Notes under the pieces: model-generated | The model's input: the letters and a program-made list of their open reading frames with translations, nothing else | The model's database searches: none | Told to the model about the DNA's origin: nothing | Shown: in pieces, positions 7,758-14,655 of the stretch | Numbering within the stretch: the first letter of the stretch is position 1 | Layout of the letters: every line of letters begins with the position of its first letter | NCBI GenBank assembly: GCA_937873665.1 | Contig: CALMYW010000526.1 | Location: forward strand, 1 to 16,567 | DNA: 16,567 nucleotides | Reading direction: 5' to 3' | From: an uncultured Sphingorhabdus sp. | GTDB lineage: Bacteria; Pseudomonadota; Alphaproteobacteria; Sphingomonadales; Sphingomonadaceae | Translations under genes and position numbers: made by a program

Positions 7758-10655
7758 TTAGAGGCTCATGCCCAGATATTTCTCCGGCACAGGGAGGGTG
7801 ACTTCCTTCTCAAGTGCCTTGGGTTCCTTCGGCACTGCCTCAGGCTGAACCTCAGCCACTTTTTCCGCCGCTTTCTCCTTGGGCGGTTCCGCCACAATAT
7901 CCAGCGCCGTCATTTTCAGCCCGCTGTTGGCCTCGATCTGGTTGATCAGTTTCTCGCGGTCATCAACATGTAGCGCAAGGCCCTCCTTCGCCCGAGAGGC
8001 GAGCACGTAGGCCAGGCTTTGGGTGTTGAGCATGCGGTCGTTGCTCGACATGACGGTGATCGCGTTCTCGACTGTTAGCCCTTGCGCCTTGTGCATGTTC
8101 TGGACAAGGCCATGCCCAAGCCGCTGCCGCATGGGGTCGTCTGCTTCGAGTTTGATCGTCCTGCCATTGTGATCGGTCAACAGGATCGTCTTGCCATCGA
8201 CCGCATCCAGCCGCACAGTCTGGCCGTTGGTGGCACCCAATCGCTTGTCATTGGCCGTCCATTGCAGCGTATCGCCTGTGCGGACAGATAGTTCCGACGC
8301 CCGCGACAGGGACACGCCGTTGCCATTGGGATGGAGTTTCTCGGGCCGGAAGCAATGCTCGTCCTTGCCATTAGTCACCGTCACTTCGCACGTCTTTGGA
8401 TCGGCGGACAGCACGGCGTAGCTGCCGCGCTCCAGCCCGATGGCGGGCATATCTCGATGCGCGTCCAGCACCAGTCCGGGCGAATAGCTGTTGACGCTGC
8501 GCATCTGCTCGCGGGTGAGGTTCAGGCTTTCGAGCGTTGGAAGCCTGATCTCCTCGGCTCCAAGCTTTCCTTCGGTAACCAACGCGGTGCGGACCTTGTC
8601 GAGCAACTGCTCACGCAAATGATGGCCCGACGTGAACAGGGCGGTGTCTGCACGGGCCTTGTCGTCCAGCGCCAGCCATGCCTTGGCCGCTGCTGAAACC
8701 GGATCGGCATTTTCAACCACCCGCTGTCCCAGCGTATCGAACGCCTCGCGCACCAGCCCGGCCTGCAATTTGGCCACTGCAAGCTTCATATCCGCGCCGC
8801 GCTGGCGCAGATTCGTGTCCAGCCGGATTGGATTGAGGGCGGCTTCCTGCAACTGCCGAAAGGGACTTCCCGCTTCTACGGCGGCGATCTGGCCGACATC
8901 GCCCACCATTACCAGCCGATTGATGCCAAGCTTCTCGGCGATCTGCATCAACCCCAGCATGTGCCGCGTGGAGACCATCGACGCCTCGTCGAGGATAACC
9001 GTCGTGCGCCCAAATTGCTGCCGGTCGGCAAGGCTTGGCTGTGCCGGGCTGCCGGCCAGCCGTTCATGTCGAGCTAGAAAGCCCGCGAGCGAGCGGGCCT
9101 CAATGCCGCTATTGGCATTGAGCTCTGCGGCAAGCTTGTTCTGCGGTGTCAGGATCAAGAGGGCATCGCGCGCCTTGCCATCCACTGCATTGACCGCAGC
9201 AAAGACCGTGGACTTGCCAGTGCCCGCGCCGCCCTGAATAGTCACAAAGCGATCCGTGCTCGCAAGGATGGCGGAAGCGGCCTGCCGTTGCTCGGGATTG
9301 AGCGCATGGCCAAGCACATCGGTCGCGGCCTTGTCGATCAGTGCAACCGCACGTTCAACCGGCACCCGCGCTGTCGCCTGGCCAAAGCCGTCGCGCGCGC
9401 GGGCGATGATCTGCTTTTCCATCTTGACCATATCGGGCGTGGTGAGCTGTGATTGCCGCTCGCCCTTGCCGTGTAGCAACAGCCCTTCGGCCTTGAGATG
9501 GGCAACGCGCGCTTCAACATCGCCAATCCGCGCCTTTTGCTCGGCGAAGCTCAAAGCATGTTGCAGGACATGGTTTTCGCTGAATGTCGCCTCGCGCTCC
9601 TGCAAGTGCCGGACCGACGCAGCAACGGCATAGGCAGCGCCCAAAGGGGAGGCGCGATTGATTGACGCACTGTCGGCAGTCAGTGGTTCGCGCGCTGGCC
9701 GAAAATAGGGCGTCACCCGTGCCAGCAAGGCTTCGCCCCATGCTCTTATGGTAGCGAGCACCCCGCGCGTGGCCGCGTTCTCCAGCTGCTCCGGAATCAG
9801 TCCGCGAAAATCATGTCCACGTTCGGCAGCCATGTCGCGCCACGCCTGCCGGACACTCGCCGGATCGGCATCGGGCTTTGCTGCGCGTGATCGCTCGGCA
9901 ATGGCATGGCGGCCTTCGGGGCTGGTGATATTGAGCTTGTCCGCAATCTCGCGGATTTGCTGGTTGCGGATGCTCCATGCCTCGATGGTCTGCCTGTCGA
10001 TCCCGGCAATCTCGAACGTCCCGTTCTTGCCGCCTCCGACAATGCCATAGCCCAATGCCTCGACCGCATGGCGCAGTTCATTGTGATAGATCGCGCCAAT
10101 CAGCATGTTGGCGTTCCAGATCTTGCCATTGTGCAACGCGCGCCATGCGCCATCCGGGCGTTGCGTGACATTGGCGATCACGCTGTGCGTATGCAATTGC
10201 GGGTCGAGCTCGCGGCTAACATCATGGGTGAACAGGGCATAGGCCAGCTTGCCGGTTGCAACGATAAGATGCCCGTCCTTCCCCATCCGCGCTTCGGCAA
10301 GGTGCGACTCCACCCACTTCATTGCGGTCTGGACCGATTCATGATGTGCGCGGACGAGACGGGCATCGCCACCAACCAGGGCCATCAGCGAGACCGATTT
10401 TGGTGCGGAGAAGGTGAGATCAAAGCCCGGAGCGTGTTCCTTCGCGCCTCCGGTCAGCATTTCGCCATTGGGAAGCTGACCGGACAAGATTTGCTCGAAC
10501 ATCGCGCAATCAACCGGCCCCGACAGGCCAAGCGCTTCTGCCGCTCGTCCGCCCCATTCGGATTGGCCAAGCTGATCGTCCGCAGTGTAATAATTGTTAT
10601 TGGCATAATAGCTGCCCGCGCTGGATGCGGAACCAACAGAGGCCATGCTCAGCAT
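7758..10655 (-). CDS. MobF conjugative relaxase-helicase (TrwC/TraI family)
   Basis: The relaxase nicks oriT and pilots the transferred strand; the helicase half unwinds it. I chose ATG 10655 because the product then opens MLSMASVGSASSAGSYYANN with NYYTADD following, the standard MobF start with paired tyrosines (about 17-18 and 23-24). The frame runs 29 residues further upstream without family resemblance. That gives 965 aa. The HUH motif LDPQLHTHSVIANV has His155 and His157. The helicase has Walker A GGAGTGKST (Lys481), DEAS (Asp556/Glu557), MVGDVGQIAAVE, TNLRQRG and HKAQGLTVENA (His855), followed by QSLAYVLASRAKEG. The C-terminal tail is Lys/Glu/Pro-rich. Both catalytic halves look intact. 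RHH accessory genes lie directly upstream and the zeta cassette 76 bp downstream. Confidence 0.95.
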   Translation of the reverse strand: MLSMASVGSASSAGSYYANNNYYTADDQLGQSEWGGRAAEALGLSGPVDCAMFEQILSGQLPNGEMLTGGAKEHAPGFDLTFSAPKSVSLMALVGGDARLVRAHHESVQTAMKWVESHLAEARMGKDGHLIVATGKLAYALFTHDVSRELDPQLHTHSVIANVTQRPDGAWRALHNGKIWNANMLIGAIYHNELRHAVEALGYGIVGGGKNGTFEIAGIDRQTIEAWSIRNQQIREIADKLNITSPEGRHAIAERSRAAKPDADPASVRQAWRDMAAERGHDFRGLIPEQLENAATRGVLATIRAWGEALLARVTPYFRPAREPLTADSASINRASPLGAAYAVAASVRHLQEREATFSENHVLQHALSFAEQKARIGDVEARVAHLKAEGLLLHGKGERQSQLTTPDMVKMEKQIIARARDGFGQATARVPVERAVALIDKAATDVLGHALNPEQRQAASAILASTDRFVTIQGGAGTGKSTVFAAVNAVDGKARDALLILTPQNKLAAELNANSGIEARSLAGFLARHERLAGSPAQPSLADRQQFGRTTVILDEASMVSTRHMLGLMQIAEKLGINRLVMVGDVGQIAAVEAGSPFRQLQEAALNPIRLDTNLRQRGADMKLAVAKLQAGLVREAFDTLGQRVVENADPVSAAAKAWLALDDKARADTALFTSGHHLREQLLDKVRTALVTEGKLGAEEIRLPTLESLNLTREQMRSVNSYSPGLVLDAHRDMPAIGLERGSYAVLSADPKTCEVTVTNGKDEHCFRPEKLHPNGNGVSLSRASELSVRTGDTLQWTANDKRLGATNGQTVRLDAVDGKTILLTDHNGRTIKLEADDPMRQRLGHGLVQNMHKAQGLTVENAITVMSSNDRMLNTQSLAYVLASRAKEGLALHVDDREKLINQIEANSGLKMTALDIVAEPPKEKAAEKVAEVQPEAVPKEPKALEKEVTLPVPEKYLGMSL

Positions 10656-10662
10656 GGTCTCA

Positions 10663-11448
10663 CTACCGCACCAGAGCGGGGAAGGTGAGCGCGCAACGCG
10701 TGACCTTCCTTGCGGCTTTCGCCCGCTCAATGCAGCGCGCATAATCCTTGGCGAAAGGCTCCGACTTCATCAACGCGCTGGTCTCAAAGATCAACTGGCC
10801 GGTGAAGCCGTCTCCGCCCGCCATGATGCCAGCGGCATGCACGTCATTTTTCCCGCCGATGATTTTGCGCGCAACGAACCGCGACAGGCTGGCTTCTCCG
10901 GGCAGGAGTGCGAGCAGGAGCACAAGCGCCAGCGCTCCACCTGCAACCGCCGCCCAGATGCGATAGTCCTGATAAAAGCGCGGCTGGATGACCCGCGTAT
11001 TGATCTCGACCCGGTCAACCGACTTTTGCAGGTTGGCCAGCGAGGCTGCTGCGTTCCCAAGTGCCTGGGCATGTTCGCCATGCCGTTTTCCGATGGCCAT
11101 CAATTCTGGTTGCGCCCGGACCTTGAACCATTGCTCGAACCAGTTCCGGGGATGTCCGGCATGGGCGTTTTCAATCCATGTCAGCAATTCGTCGAAACGT
11201 TCGACAAGTATCTCGGTTGCAGTTGGCTCGGGCTCGGCAACCGACTCTTCCGTCTCATCGGTGGGCGTTTCCGGCTCAACCGGTGGCACGGCTTCTGCTT
11301 CTGGCTGCTCCGCGTTTTTCTCGATGGCCGCGCTGATCAAGTGACTGATCTCGGAAGTCATCGTTGTTCCGGCCTCGCGGCACAGTTGATCGAACTGCTT
11401 CTTCATTGCAGGATCAAGACGGATTTTGACTTCGGAAGGTGCGCTCAT
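10663..11448 (-). CDS. RHH-domain, membrane-anchored relaxosome-accessory-like protein
   Basis: The 261-aa product starts at ATG 11448, overlapping the stop of the preceding small gene as ATGA, and ends 7 bp before the relaxase start. Residues 6-43 (EVKIRLDPAMKKQFDQLC, then TTMTSEISHLISAAIE) look like a ribbon-helix-helix DNA-binding unit. An acidic Pro/Glu linker spans 45-76, helical segments 80-160, one membrane helix 164-182 (IWAAVAGGALALVLLLALL), and a C-terminal domain follows, ending ARKVTRCALTFPALVR. It likely binds near oriT and may tether the relaxosome to the membrane or coupling protein. I do not assign a named family with certainty. Confidence 0.8.
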   Translation of the reverse strand: MSAPSEVKIRLDPAMKKQFDQLCREAGTTMTSEISHLISAAIEKNAEQPEAEAVPPVEPETPTDETEESVAEPEPTATEILVERFDELLTWIENAHAGHPRNWFEQWFKVRAQPELMAIGKRHGEHAQALGNAAASLANLQKSVDRVEINTRVIQPRFYQDYRIWAAVAGGALALVLLLALLPGEASLSRFVARKIIGGKNDVHAAGIMAGGDGFTGQLIFETSALMKSEPFAKDYARCIERAKAARKVTRCALTFPALVR

Positions 11449-11657
11449 GCCTGGGCTCCTGTTCCTATTCCCGTTCCTTCCGGAAGGGGATTGCCCTCTC
11501 TGGTCGCCACGGGCGATGTTTCGGTATCCTGTGCCAAGGCTGTTCGAGCGCAGTTGCCGAGCCATTGGCTCTGGCTCATGCCAAGCCCATCGGCGCGTGC
11601 CTTGATCGCGCTGGCCGTCCGAAAATCCAGATAGACAGTGATCGGTGTTCTGCTCAT
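11445..11657 (-). CDS. Small ribbon-helix-helix-like protein (mobilization accessory)
   Basis: The 70-aa product starts at ATG 11657 with an AGGAG ribosome site about 8 bases upstream. PITVYLDFRTASAIKARADG then LGMSQSQWLGNCARTAL resembles a beta strand plus two helices as in CopG/Arc-type or TrwA-like proteins. The tail from about residue 46 is flexible and Gly/Pro-rich. It is coupled to the next RHH-like gene by an ATGA overlap and belongs to the relaxase operon, where such proteins bind oriT and repress their own promoter. Confidence 0.75.
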   Translation of the reverse strand: MSRTPITVYLDFRTASAIKARADGLGMSQSQWLGNCARTALAQDTETSPVATREGNPLPEGTGIGTGAQA

Positions 11658-11669
11658 GTCCTTTGCTCC

Positions 11670-11888
11670 TTATTCGTTGAAATCGAGGGGAACGTCGCAT
11701 TCTGCGCTCCCAAACCCGCACGCGCGTTCGCGCTTCGTTGGGTCGGTACGCGGCGGAATTCCGGGCTGTCTGACCGGCTGGGGAATGGTCCGCCCCAATT
11801 CCCCACACTGTGCGAATTCCTCAAAAGGCTGGAGACGCCCAGATTTCCGACATCCTTTCATCCCAAGGGGGATGCGTAAGGTGTGCAT
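11670..11888 (-). CDS. Hypothetical small protein before the mobilization genes
   Basis: The frame reads 72 aa from ATG 11888, beginning MHTLRIPLGMKGCRKSG and ending AECDVPLDFNE, with TAA 12 bases before the RHH gene start. A near-perfect AGGAGG ribosome site sits six bases upstream; it is part of the 33-bp repeat. The upstream repeat copy supplies a second equivalent start at 11921, in the same frame, adding 11 residues. Composition is rich in Cys, Pro and Arg and has no recognisable fold, so it may be a leader translated for coupling rather than a functional protein, or not translated at all. Inverted repeats lie inside it. Confidence 0.38.
   Translation of the reverse strand: MHTLRIPLGMKGCRKSGRLQPFEEFAQCGELGRTIPQPVRQPGIPPRTDPTKRERACGFGSAECDVPLDFNE
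11779..11805. repeat. Inverted repeat, 8-bp arms
   Basis: TGGGGAAT (11779-11786) and ATTCCCCA (11798-11805) are perfect inverted arms separated by 11 bases. It lies in the region upstream of the relaxase operon where accessory protein sites or oriT hairpins are expected. An alternative is chance within the small open frame. Confidence 0.5.
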
Positions 11889-11950
11889 ATATTTCCTCCT
11901 GTCAGATCGACCGGTTCGCATATATTTCCTCCTGTCAGATCGACCGGTTC
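11885..11950 (-). repeat. Perfect 33-bp tandem duplication carrying a Shine-Dalgarno and ATG
   Basis: Two identical 33-bp units abut at 11885-11917 and 11918-11950. On the - strand each contains CCGGTCGATCTGACAGGAGG followed by AAATATATG: an optimal ribosome site six bases before an ATG. Thirty-three is a multiple of three, so both starts share a frame (repeat unit MRTGRSDRRKY). A second frame gives EPVDLTGGNIC twice. It may be a recent slippage or duplication product that doubled a translation start. Confidence 0.95.
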
Positions 11951-12015
11951 TCCATCTTGGCCTGGATTGTGCGACATGGGTTTGAGCCCTTCGCGGAGCG
12001 GCGGGAGCGGCCATC

Positions 12016-12297
12016 TCAATGGCCCTTCCGGCAGACGTCCGGTCGATGAATGGCCGTTCCGGCAACGCAATTGTCGATGGCCGCGCGGACCCGGTCGGCG
12101 AGCTGAACGGCATGGGCCGGATCAAGGGCGATGCGGTCTGGCCCGAAATGCAAGGCACCTCCGATCAGGCCGTCATTGCCTTCCAGCGAATAGAGATCGA
12201 GCCGGAAGAAATGACCCCTGAGGGTTTCGGTGTCGATCTGATCGACAAAGCCCAAGGCGGTCGCCTCAAGGCAGTGGCTGGCCGGACCATCAAGCAT
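12016..12297 (-). CDS. Conserved-looking 93-aa hypothetical protein
   Basis: I chose ATG 12297, with GGAG about seven bases upstream; ATG 12309 in the same frame would add four residues. The frame is open to 12456, but that part is antisense-phase to the AlpA gene and lacks protein-like character. The 93-aa product (MLDGPASHCLEATALGFVD, then LRGHFFRLDLYSLEGNDGLI, then GGALHFGPDRIALDPAHAVQ) has balanced composition with alternating hydrophobics, suggesting a small alpha/beta domain. It overlaps the AlpA stop by a few bases and is probably cotranscribed with it. The family is unknown to me. Confidence 0.68.
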   Translation of the reverse strand: MLDGPASHCLEATALGFVDQIDTETLRGHFFRLDLYSLEGNDGLIGGALHFGPDRIALDPAHAVQLADRVRAAIDNCVAGTAIHRPDVCRKGH

Positions 12298-12550
12298 GAC
12301 CGGCTCCATGATGGGTGGGGGCCTTGCCGCGTTTGCCCGCTCGCGACGGCGATGGATATTCCCGGCTCGGCAGGTTGTTGAGCCACTCGCGGATTTCATC
12401 TTCGCGCCAACGCACTTTGCCATTGCCAAGATCGCGCGCAGGCGGAAGCCGACCATCGCGGGTCATCCGAAAGACGGATGTGCGGCTGAGGCCAAAGAGT
12501 TGCGTGATCTGCTTGCTGCTGATCAAGCCGGGGAGGGGTTGCTGTTCCAC
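12290..12550 (-). CDS. AlpA-family helix-turn-helix transcriptional regulator
   Basis: The 86-aa product starts with GTG 12550 after AAAGGA. LISSKQITQLFGLSRTSVFR then MTRDGRLPPARDL and KVRWREDEIREWLNNLP (about 9-60) is the typical MerR-like AlpA/excisionase fold: helix-turn-helix, a Pro-rich wing and the final W-REDEI-W helix. A basic tail follows. Such proteins control excision or transfer genes of prophages and integrative elements. The ribosome site lies in one arm of a 7-bp inverted repeat (12553-12579), suggesting translational control. Confidence 0.85.
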   Translation of the reverse strand: MEQQPLPGLISSKQITQLFGLSRTSVFRMTRDGRLPPARDLGNGKVRWREDEIREWLNNLPSREYPSPSRAGKRGKAPTHHGAGHA

Positions 12551-12552
12551 AA

Positions 12553-12579
12553 GGCATCCTTTCGTAACGATGGGATGCC
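12553..12579 (-). promoter_or_regulatory. Hairpin that could mask the AlpA ribosome site
   Basis: GGCATCC (12553-12559) and GGATGCC (12573-12579) are perfect 7-bp arms with a 13-nt loop. In the - strand transcript the downstream arm contains the GGA of the AAAGGA ribosome site, six bases before the GTG start of the AlpA gene. Formation of the hairpin would hide it. Confidence 0.5.
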
Positions 12580-12616
12580 CGCATTGTGGTGCGGCTTCAG
12601 GAAAGCGCAGTCCGTT

Positions 12617-12636
12617 TCAGCCTGAATTCAGGCTGA
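12617..12636. promoter_or_regulatory. Perfect 20-bp palindrome, candidate operator
   Basis: TCAGCCTGAATTCAGGCTGA reads identically on both strands. It lies between the stop of the 377-aa membrane gene and the AlpA gene, about 67 bp before the AlpA start. There is no T-run beside it, so an operator bound by a dimeric repressor is more likely than a terminator. Confidence 0.6.
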
Positions 12637-12644
12637 TCTTGCCT

Positions 12645-13778
12645 TTATGAGAACAGGTCGGGCTGCCCGTCATTCTTGCGAACTGGCACAACGCCCTGTT
12701 CGGTTATGAAGGCCTTGAAGTCGGCGTAAGGGTGCTTGTCACTGGTCGAAAGCTTGCTTTCGACCGTGCTGACGCTGGGCAATTTCGCTGCGGTTCCAAG
12801 CTGCGCGTGAAAGGCCGTCAGGTGATCGTGAACCTCCCCGGCCAAGTCTTGCAAGGTTTGGGGCCGTGCGCCGCTTCTCTTGGCCTTCTTGGCATTGTTC
12901 ATAAGCCGGTGGGCTTCAAGATAGACTTCCTTGAAAATAGGAGCGTCGAGATCGCTGACATGCTTCCACACAATATATTGATCAATCGCCACGCTGAACG
13001 GAAGATAGGGCAGACCAACCATCCAATAGCTGTCGTCAAGGCGTCGCAATTTCGGCTTGGTGCCCTGCTCGGCTGGCGCGCTGTCGCCTGCCTGAGCCTG
13101 CTGGTCCGCAGGGGCTGATGCAGGCGCGCCCCCTTGGACTATAACCAACTGCTGCTGCCGGTTGTCGACAAAGGTGGGATGCTGACTTTGATCGACGGCA
13201 AGATTGACGATGACGGCCTTGGGAATGTCTGGCCGTGCAACATCGAGGCAAATCTCATCCGGTGATCCTCGGCCCCATAAGGGTCTCACCCACTTCCGCA
13301 GCGCTTCATTGTCAGACATCAACAAGATTGCCCAGAAGCTGGCAAATATCAGAGCCGGAACGCTGTGCTTTCCCTGCACATAGGTTGCATGCCGAGTCTT
13401 GTTCGCACAATCCGCAATCAGCGATTGAAGTTCCAGCGGAATGCCGAGCCTTGTCGGATTGAACAGCCATCGGCCAATCGGTCCGTTCTGCATCAACCTT
13501 TCGAAACAAAGCACGGCGGCGAGGATGGCCGTGGTCGATGCGACGGCCATCGTCCAGACCGACCAGAAGCGCCCCCCGCTCGCGGCCATAAGGAAGCCGA
13601 GCAAAGAGCAAATCCATGCGGAGATAGCAACAACAAGCAAAGTGCGATGAAGGGCAATCCAAGGACGGATGATCCGGATCGCGTTCTCAATGACTCTATC
13701 GAGTTCCCGGATACCAAGAACATCGTCTTCCGGCGAAAGTTGCGATGCGGCCAATTGCCTCAGGAAAGCGCGATTCAT
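12645..13778 (-). CDS. Hypothetical multi-helix membrane protein (377 aa)
   Basis: The product starts at ATG 13778; no strong ribosome site is visible. Predicted membrane helices are at about 46-66 (RTLLVVAISAWICSLLGFLMA) and 73-92, and a probable third at 139-154. A soluble region follows with an Ala/Pro/Gln-rich linker at 216-241 and a C-terminal domain containing LDDSYWMVGLPYLPFSVAID and a helical EVHDHLTAFHAQLG stretch, ending PDLFS. No catalytic or transport motif is recognised. It precedes the AlpA and mobilization genes on the same strand but is separated from AlpA by a palindrome, so it may be its own unit. Its function is unknown. Confidence 0.75.
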   Translation of the reverse strand: MNRAFLRQLAASQLSPEDDVLGIRELDRVIENAIRIIRPWIALHRTLLVVAISAWICSLLGFLMAASGGRFWSVWTMAVASTTAILAAVLCFERLMQNGPIGRWLFNPTRLGIPLELQSLIADCANKTRHATYVQGKHSVPALIFASFWAILLMSDNEALRKWVRPLWGRGSPDEICLDVARPDIPKAVIVNLAVDQSQHPTFVDNRQQQLVIVQGGAPASAPADQQAQAGDSAPAEQGTKPKLRRLDDSYWMVGLPYLPFSVAIDQYIVWKHVSDLDAPIFKEVYLEAHRLMNNAKKAKRSGARPQTLQDLAGEVHDHLTAFHAQLGTAAKLPSVSTVESKLSTSDKHPYADFKAFITEQGVVPVRKNDGQPDLFS

Positions 13779-13947
13779 GTCACAGCCTGCACTACAGTGC
13801 TCCGTCGTGCCTGATCATACGCCCCGTTCGGGTGGCGTAAGGTTGAAATAGTGCAGCCAAAGTCGAAGGCTCCTCCCTTTGCAGTCAAAAGGTGGCATAA
13901 CTCAAACTGGACGCGCAATCGAAAATTGGCCTCAACAGGCTAGCAGT
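13779..13947. promoter_or_regulatory. Intergenic region with two hairpins upstream of the 377-aa gene
   Basis: This 169-bp gap holds GCACT-AC-AGTGC (13789-13800), eleven bases before the ATG of the membrane gene. It also holds TACGCC...GGCGTA (13818-13839) enclosing a CCCG-TT-CGGG stem. They could be operator or leader structures, or the end of the upstream toxin-like transcript. I see no clear -35/-10 pair and no T-run. Confidence 0.35.
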
Positions 13948-14655
13948 TCAGCCAATATTCTGACGTAGGCCTGCAATGGCTTCGATGCGACGGCGCACGA
14001 TTTCGACCCGTCCCTCGCTTTCCTTGATATTGCCGTTGAGAAAATGCTCGAAATCGCGGTGCAGCTGGAGCGCCAATAACTGCCCGGCTATGTATTGGCG
14101 CACATCCTCATCGGTTTGTGCAACTTCGTCGAACAGCTCTTGTCGGCCGTCCACAAGGATTATGATGTCTTCCAGATCATGGCTGCCCAGCGGATCGTCA
14201 TGTCCCCTGCCGTTATAGGCTTCGAATTTGGTGGCAAGAAAGAGCGGTGCCGTAAGGTGCTTGATTTGCCGACCGCTGGGTAATGCATATCGGATCGATG
14301 TTTGGATTCCTTTTGCATACCAGCGGTTTGAGAATCCAAGAATTTTGGGGTCATCCGGCATAAAATCGACCTTGAGGCTGCCCAGTCGCATCCGGCAGAT
14401 GACTTCATCCTCGGATGATATGGTGAAGCCTTTTTTGTGCAGCTTTTCCTGCAAATGCATCCATTGGCCGACCCCGGACAGGTCAACAATCAAATCGACA
14501 TCTTCGGTCGCCCGGACTTCCTGTAACGTGATGTCATCCGTGACCAACACAGCGGTGGAACATCCGCCGACAAATACCATCTGGTTGCACAGGTCGTCAC
14601 CCAGTGCTGCCGCGACGGTTTCCAGCATATCCAGAAGTTGGCCCTGAATCGTCAT
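13948..14655 (-). CDS. AbiEii-like nucleotidyltransferase (putative toxin)
   Basis: The 235-aa product starts at ATG 14655 in an ATGA overlap with the upstream gene; the longer open frame to 14841 lies inside that gene and is discarded. It has the minimal nucleotidyltransferase signature: FVGGCSTAVL (28-37, GG at 30-31), then ATEDVDLIVDL with Asp52 and Asp54, a third acidic residue Asp97 in LKVDFMP, and later ATKFEAYNGR (Lys143) with HDLEDIIILVDGR (159-171). These match AbiEii/MNT-type toxins that modify RNA or protein. The C-terminal 60 residues are helical. Together with the winged-helix partner it forms a type IV- or AbiE-like toxin-antitoxin unit; toxicity is inferred. Confidence 0.8.
   Translation of the reverse strand: MTIQGQLLDMLETVAAALGDDLCNQMVFVGGCSTAVLVTDDITLQEVRATEDVDLIVDLSGVGQWMHLQEKLHKKGFTISSEDEVICRMRLGSLKVDFMPDDPKILGFSNRWYAKGIQTSIRYALPSGRQIKHLTAPLFLATKFEAYNGRGHDDPLGSHDLEDIIILVDGRQELFDEVAQTDEDVRQYIAGQLLALQLHRDFEHFLNGNIKESEGRVEIVRRRIEAIAGLRQNIG

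Larger units (their letters stand above)
11670..12015. other. Candidate oriT/regulatory region upstream of the mobilization operon
   Basis: About 346 bp lie between the 93-aa gene and the first RHH-like gene, with no recognised protein family. It holds a 10-bp palindrome CGGAATTCCG (11754-11763), an inverted repeat with 8-bp arms (11779-11805) and a 33-bp tandem duplication (11885-11950). In MobF systems oriT usually lies beside the accessory and relaxase genes, so this is the best position for it, but I cannot point to a nic site by sequence. Confidence 0.35.

Noticed and set aside
8632..9633. Long + strand frames opposite the relaxase
   Set aside because: Rich in Ser/Arg/Ala, as expected for the antisense of a GC-rich gene; the - strand carries intact helicase motifs.
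10645..11634. A 329-residue open frame on the + strand
   Set aside because: It is antisense to the RHH-membrane protein and the relaxase start. It has no protein-family character, whereas the opposite strand shows RHH, a membrane helix and coupled starts.
11885..11950. 33-bp repeats as a CRISPR array
   Set aside because: The two units abut directly with no spacer, and there are no cas genes.
12298..12456. Longer start for the 93-aa gene
   Set aside because: The extra residues are an out-of-frame reading of the AlpA-type gene, rich in Arg/Ala, with no ribosome site.
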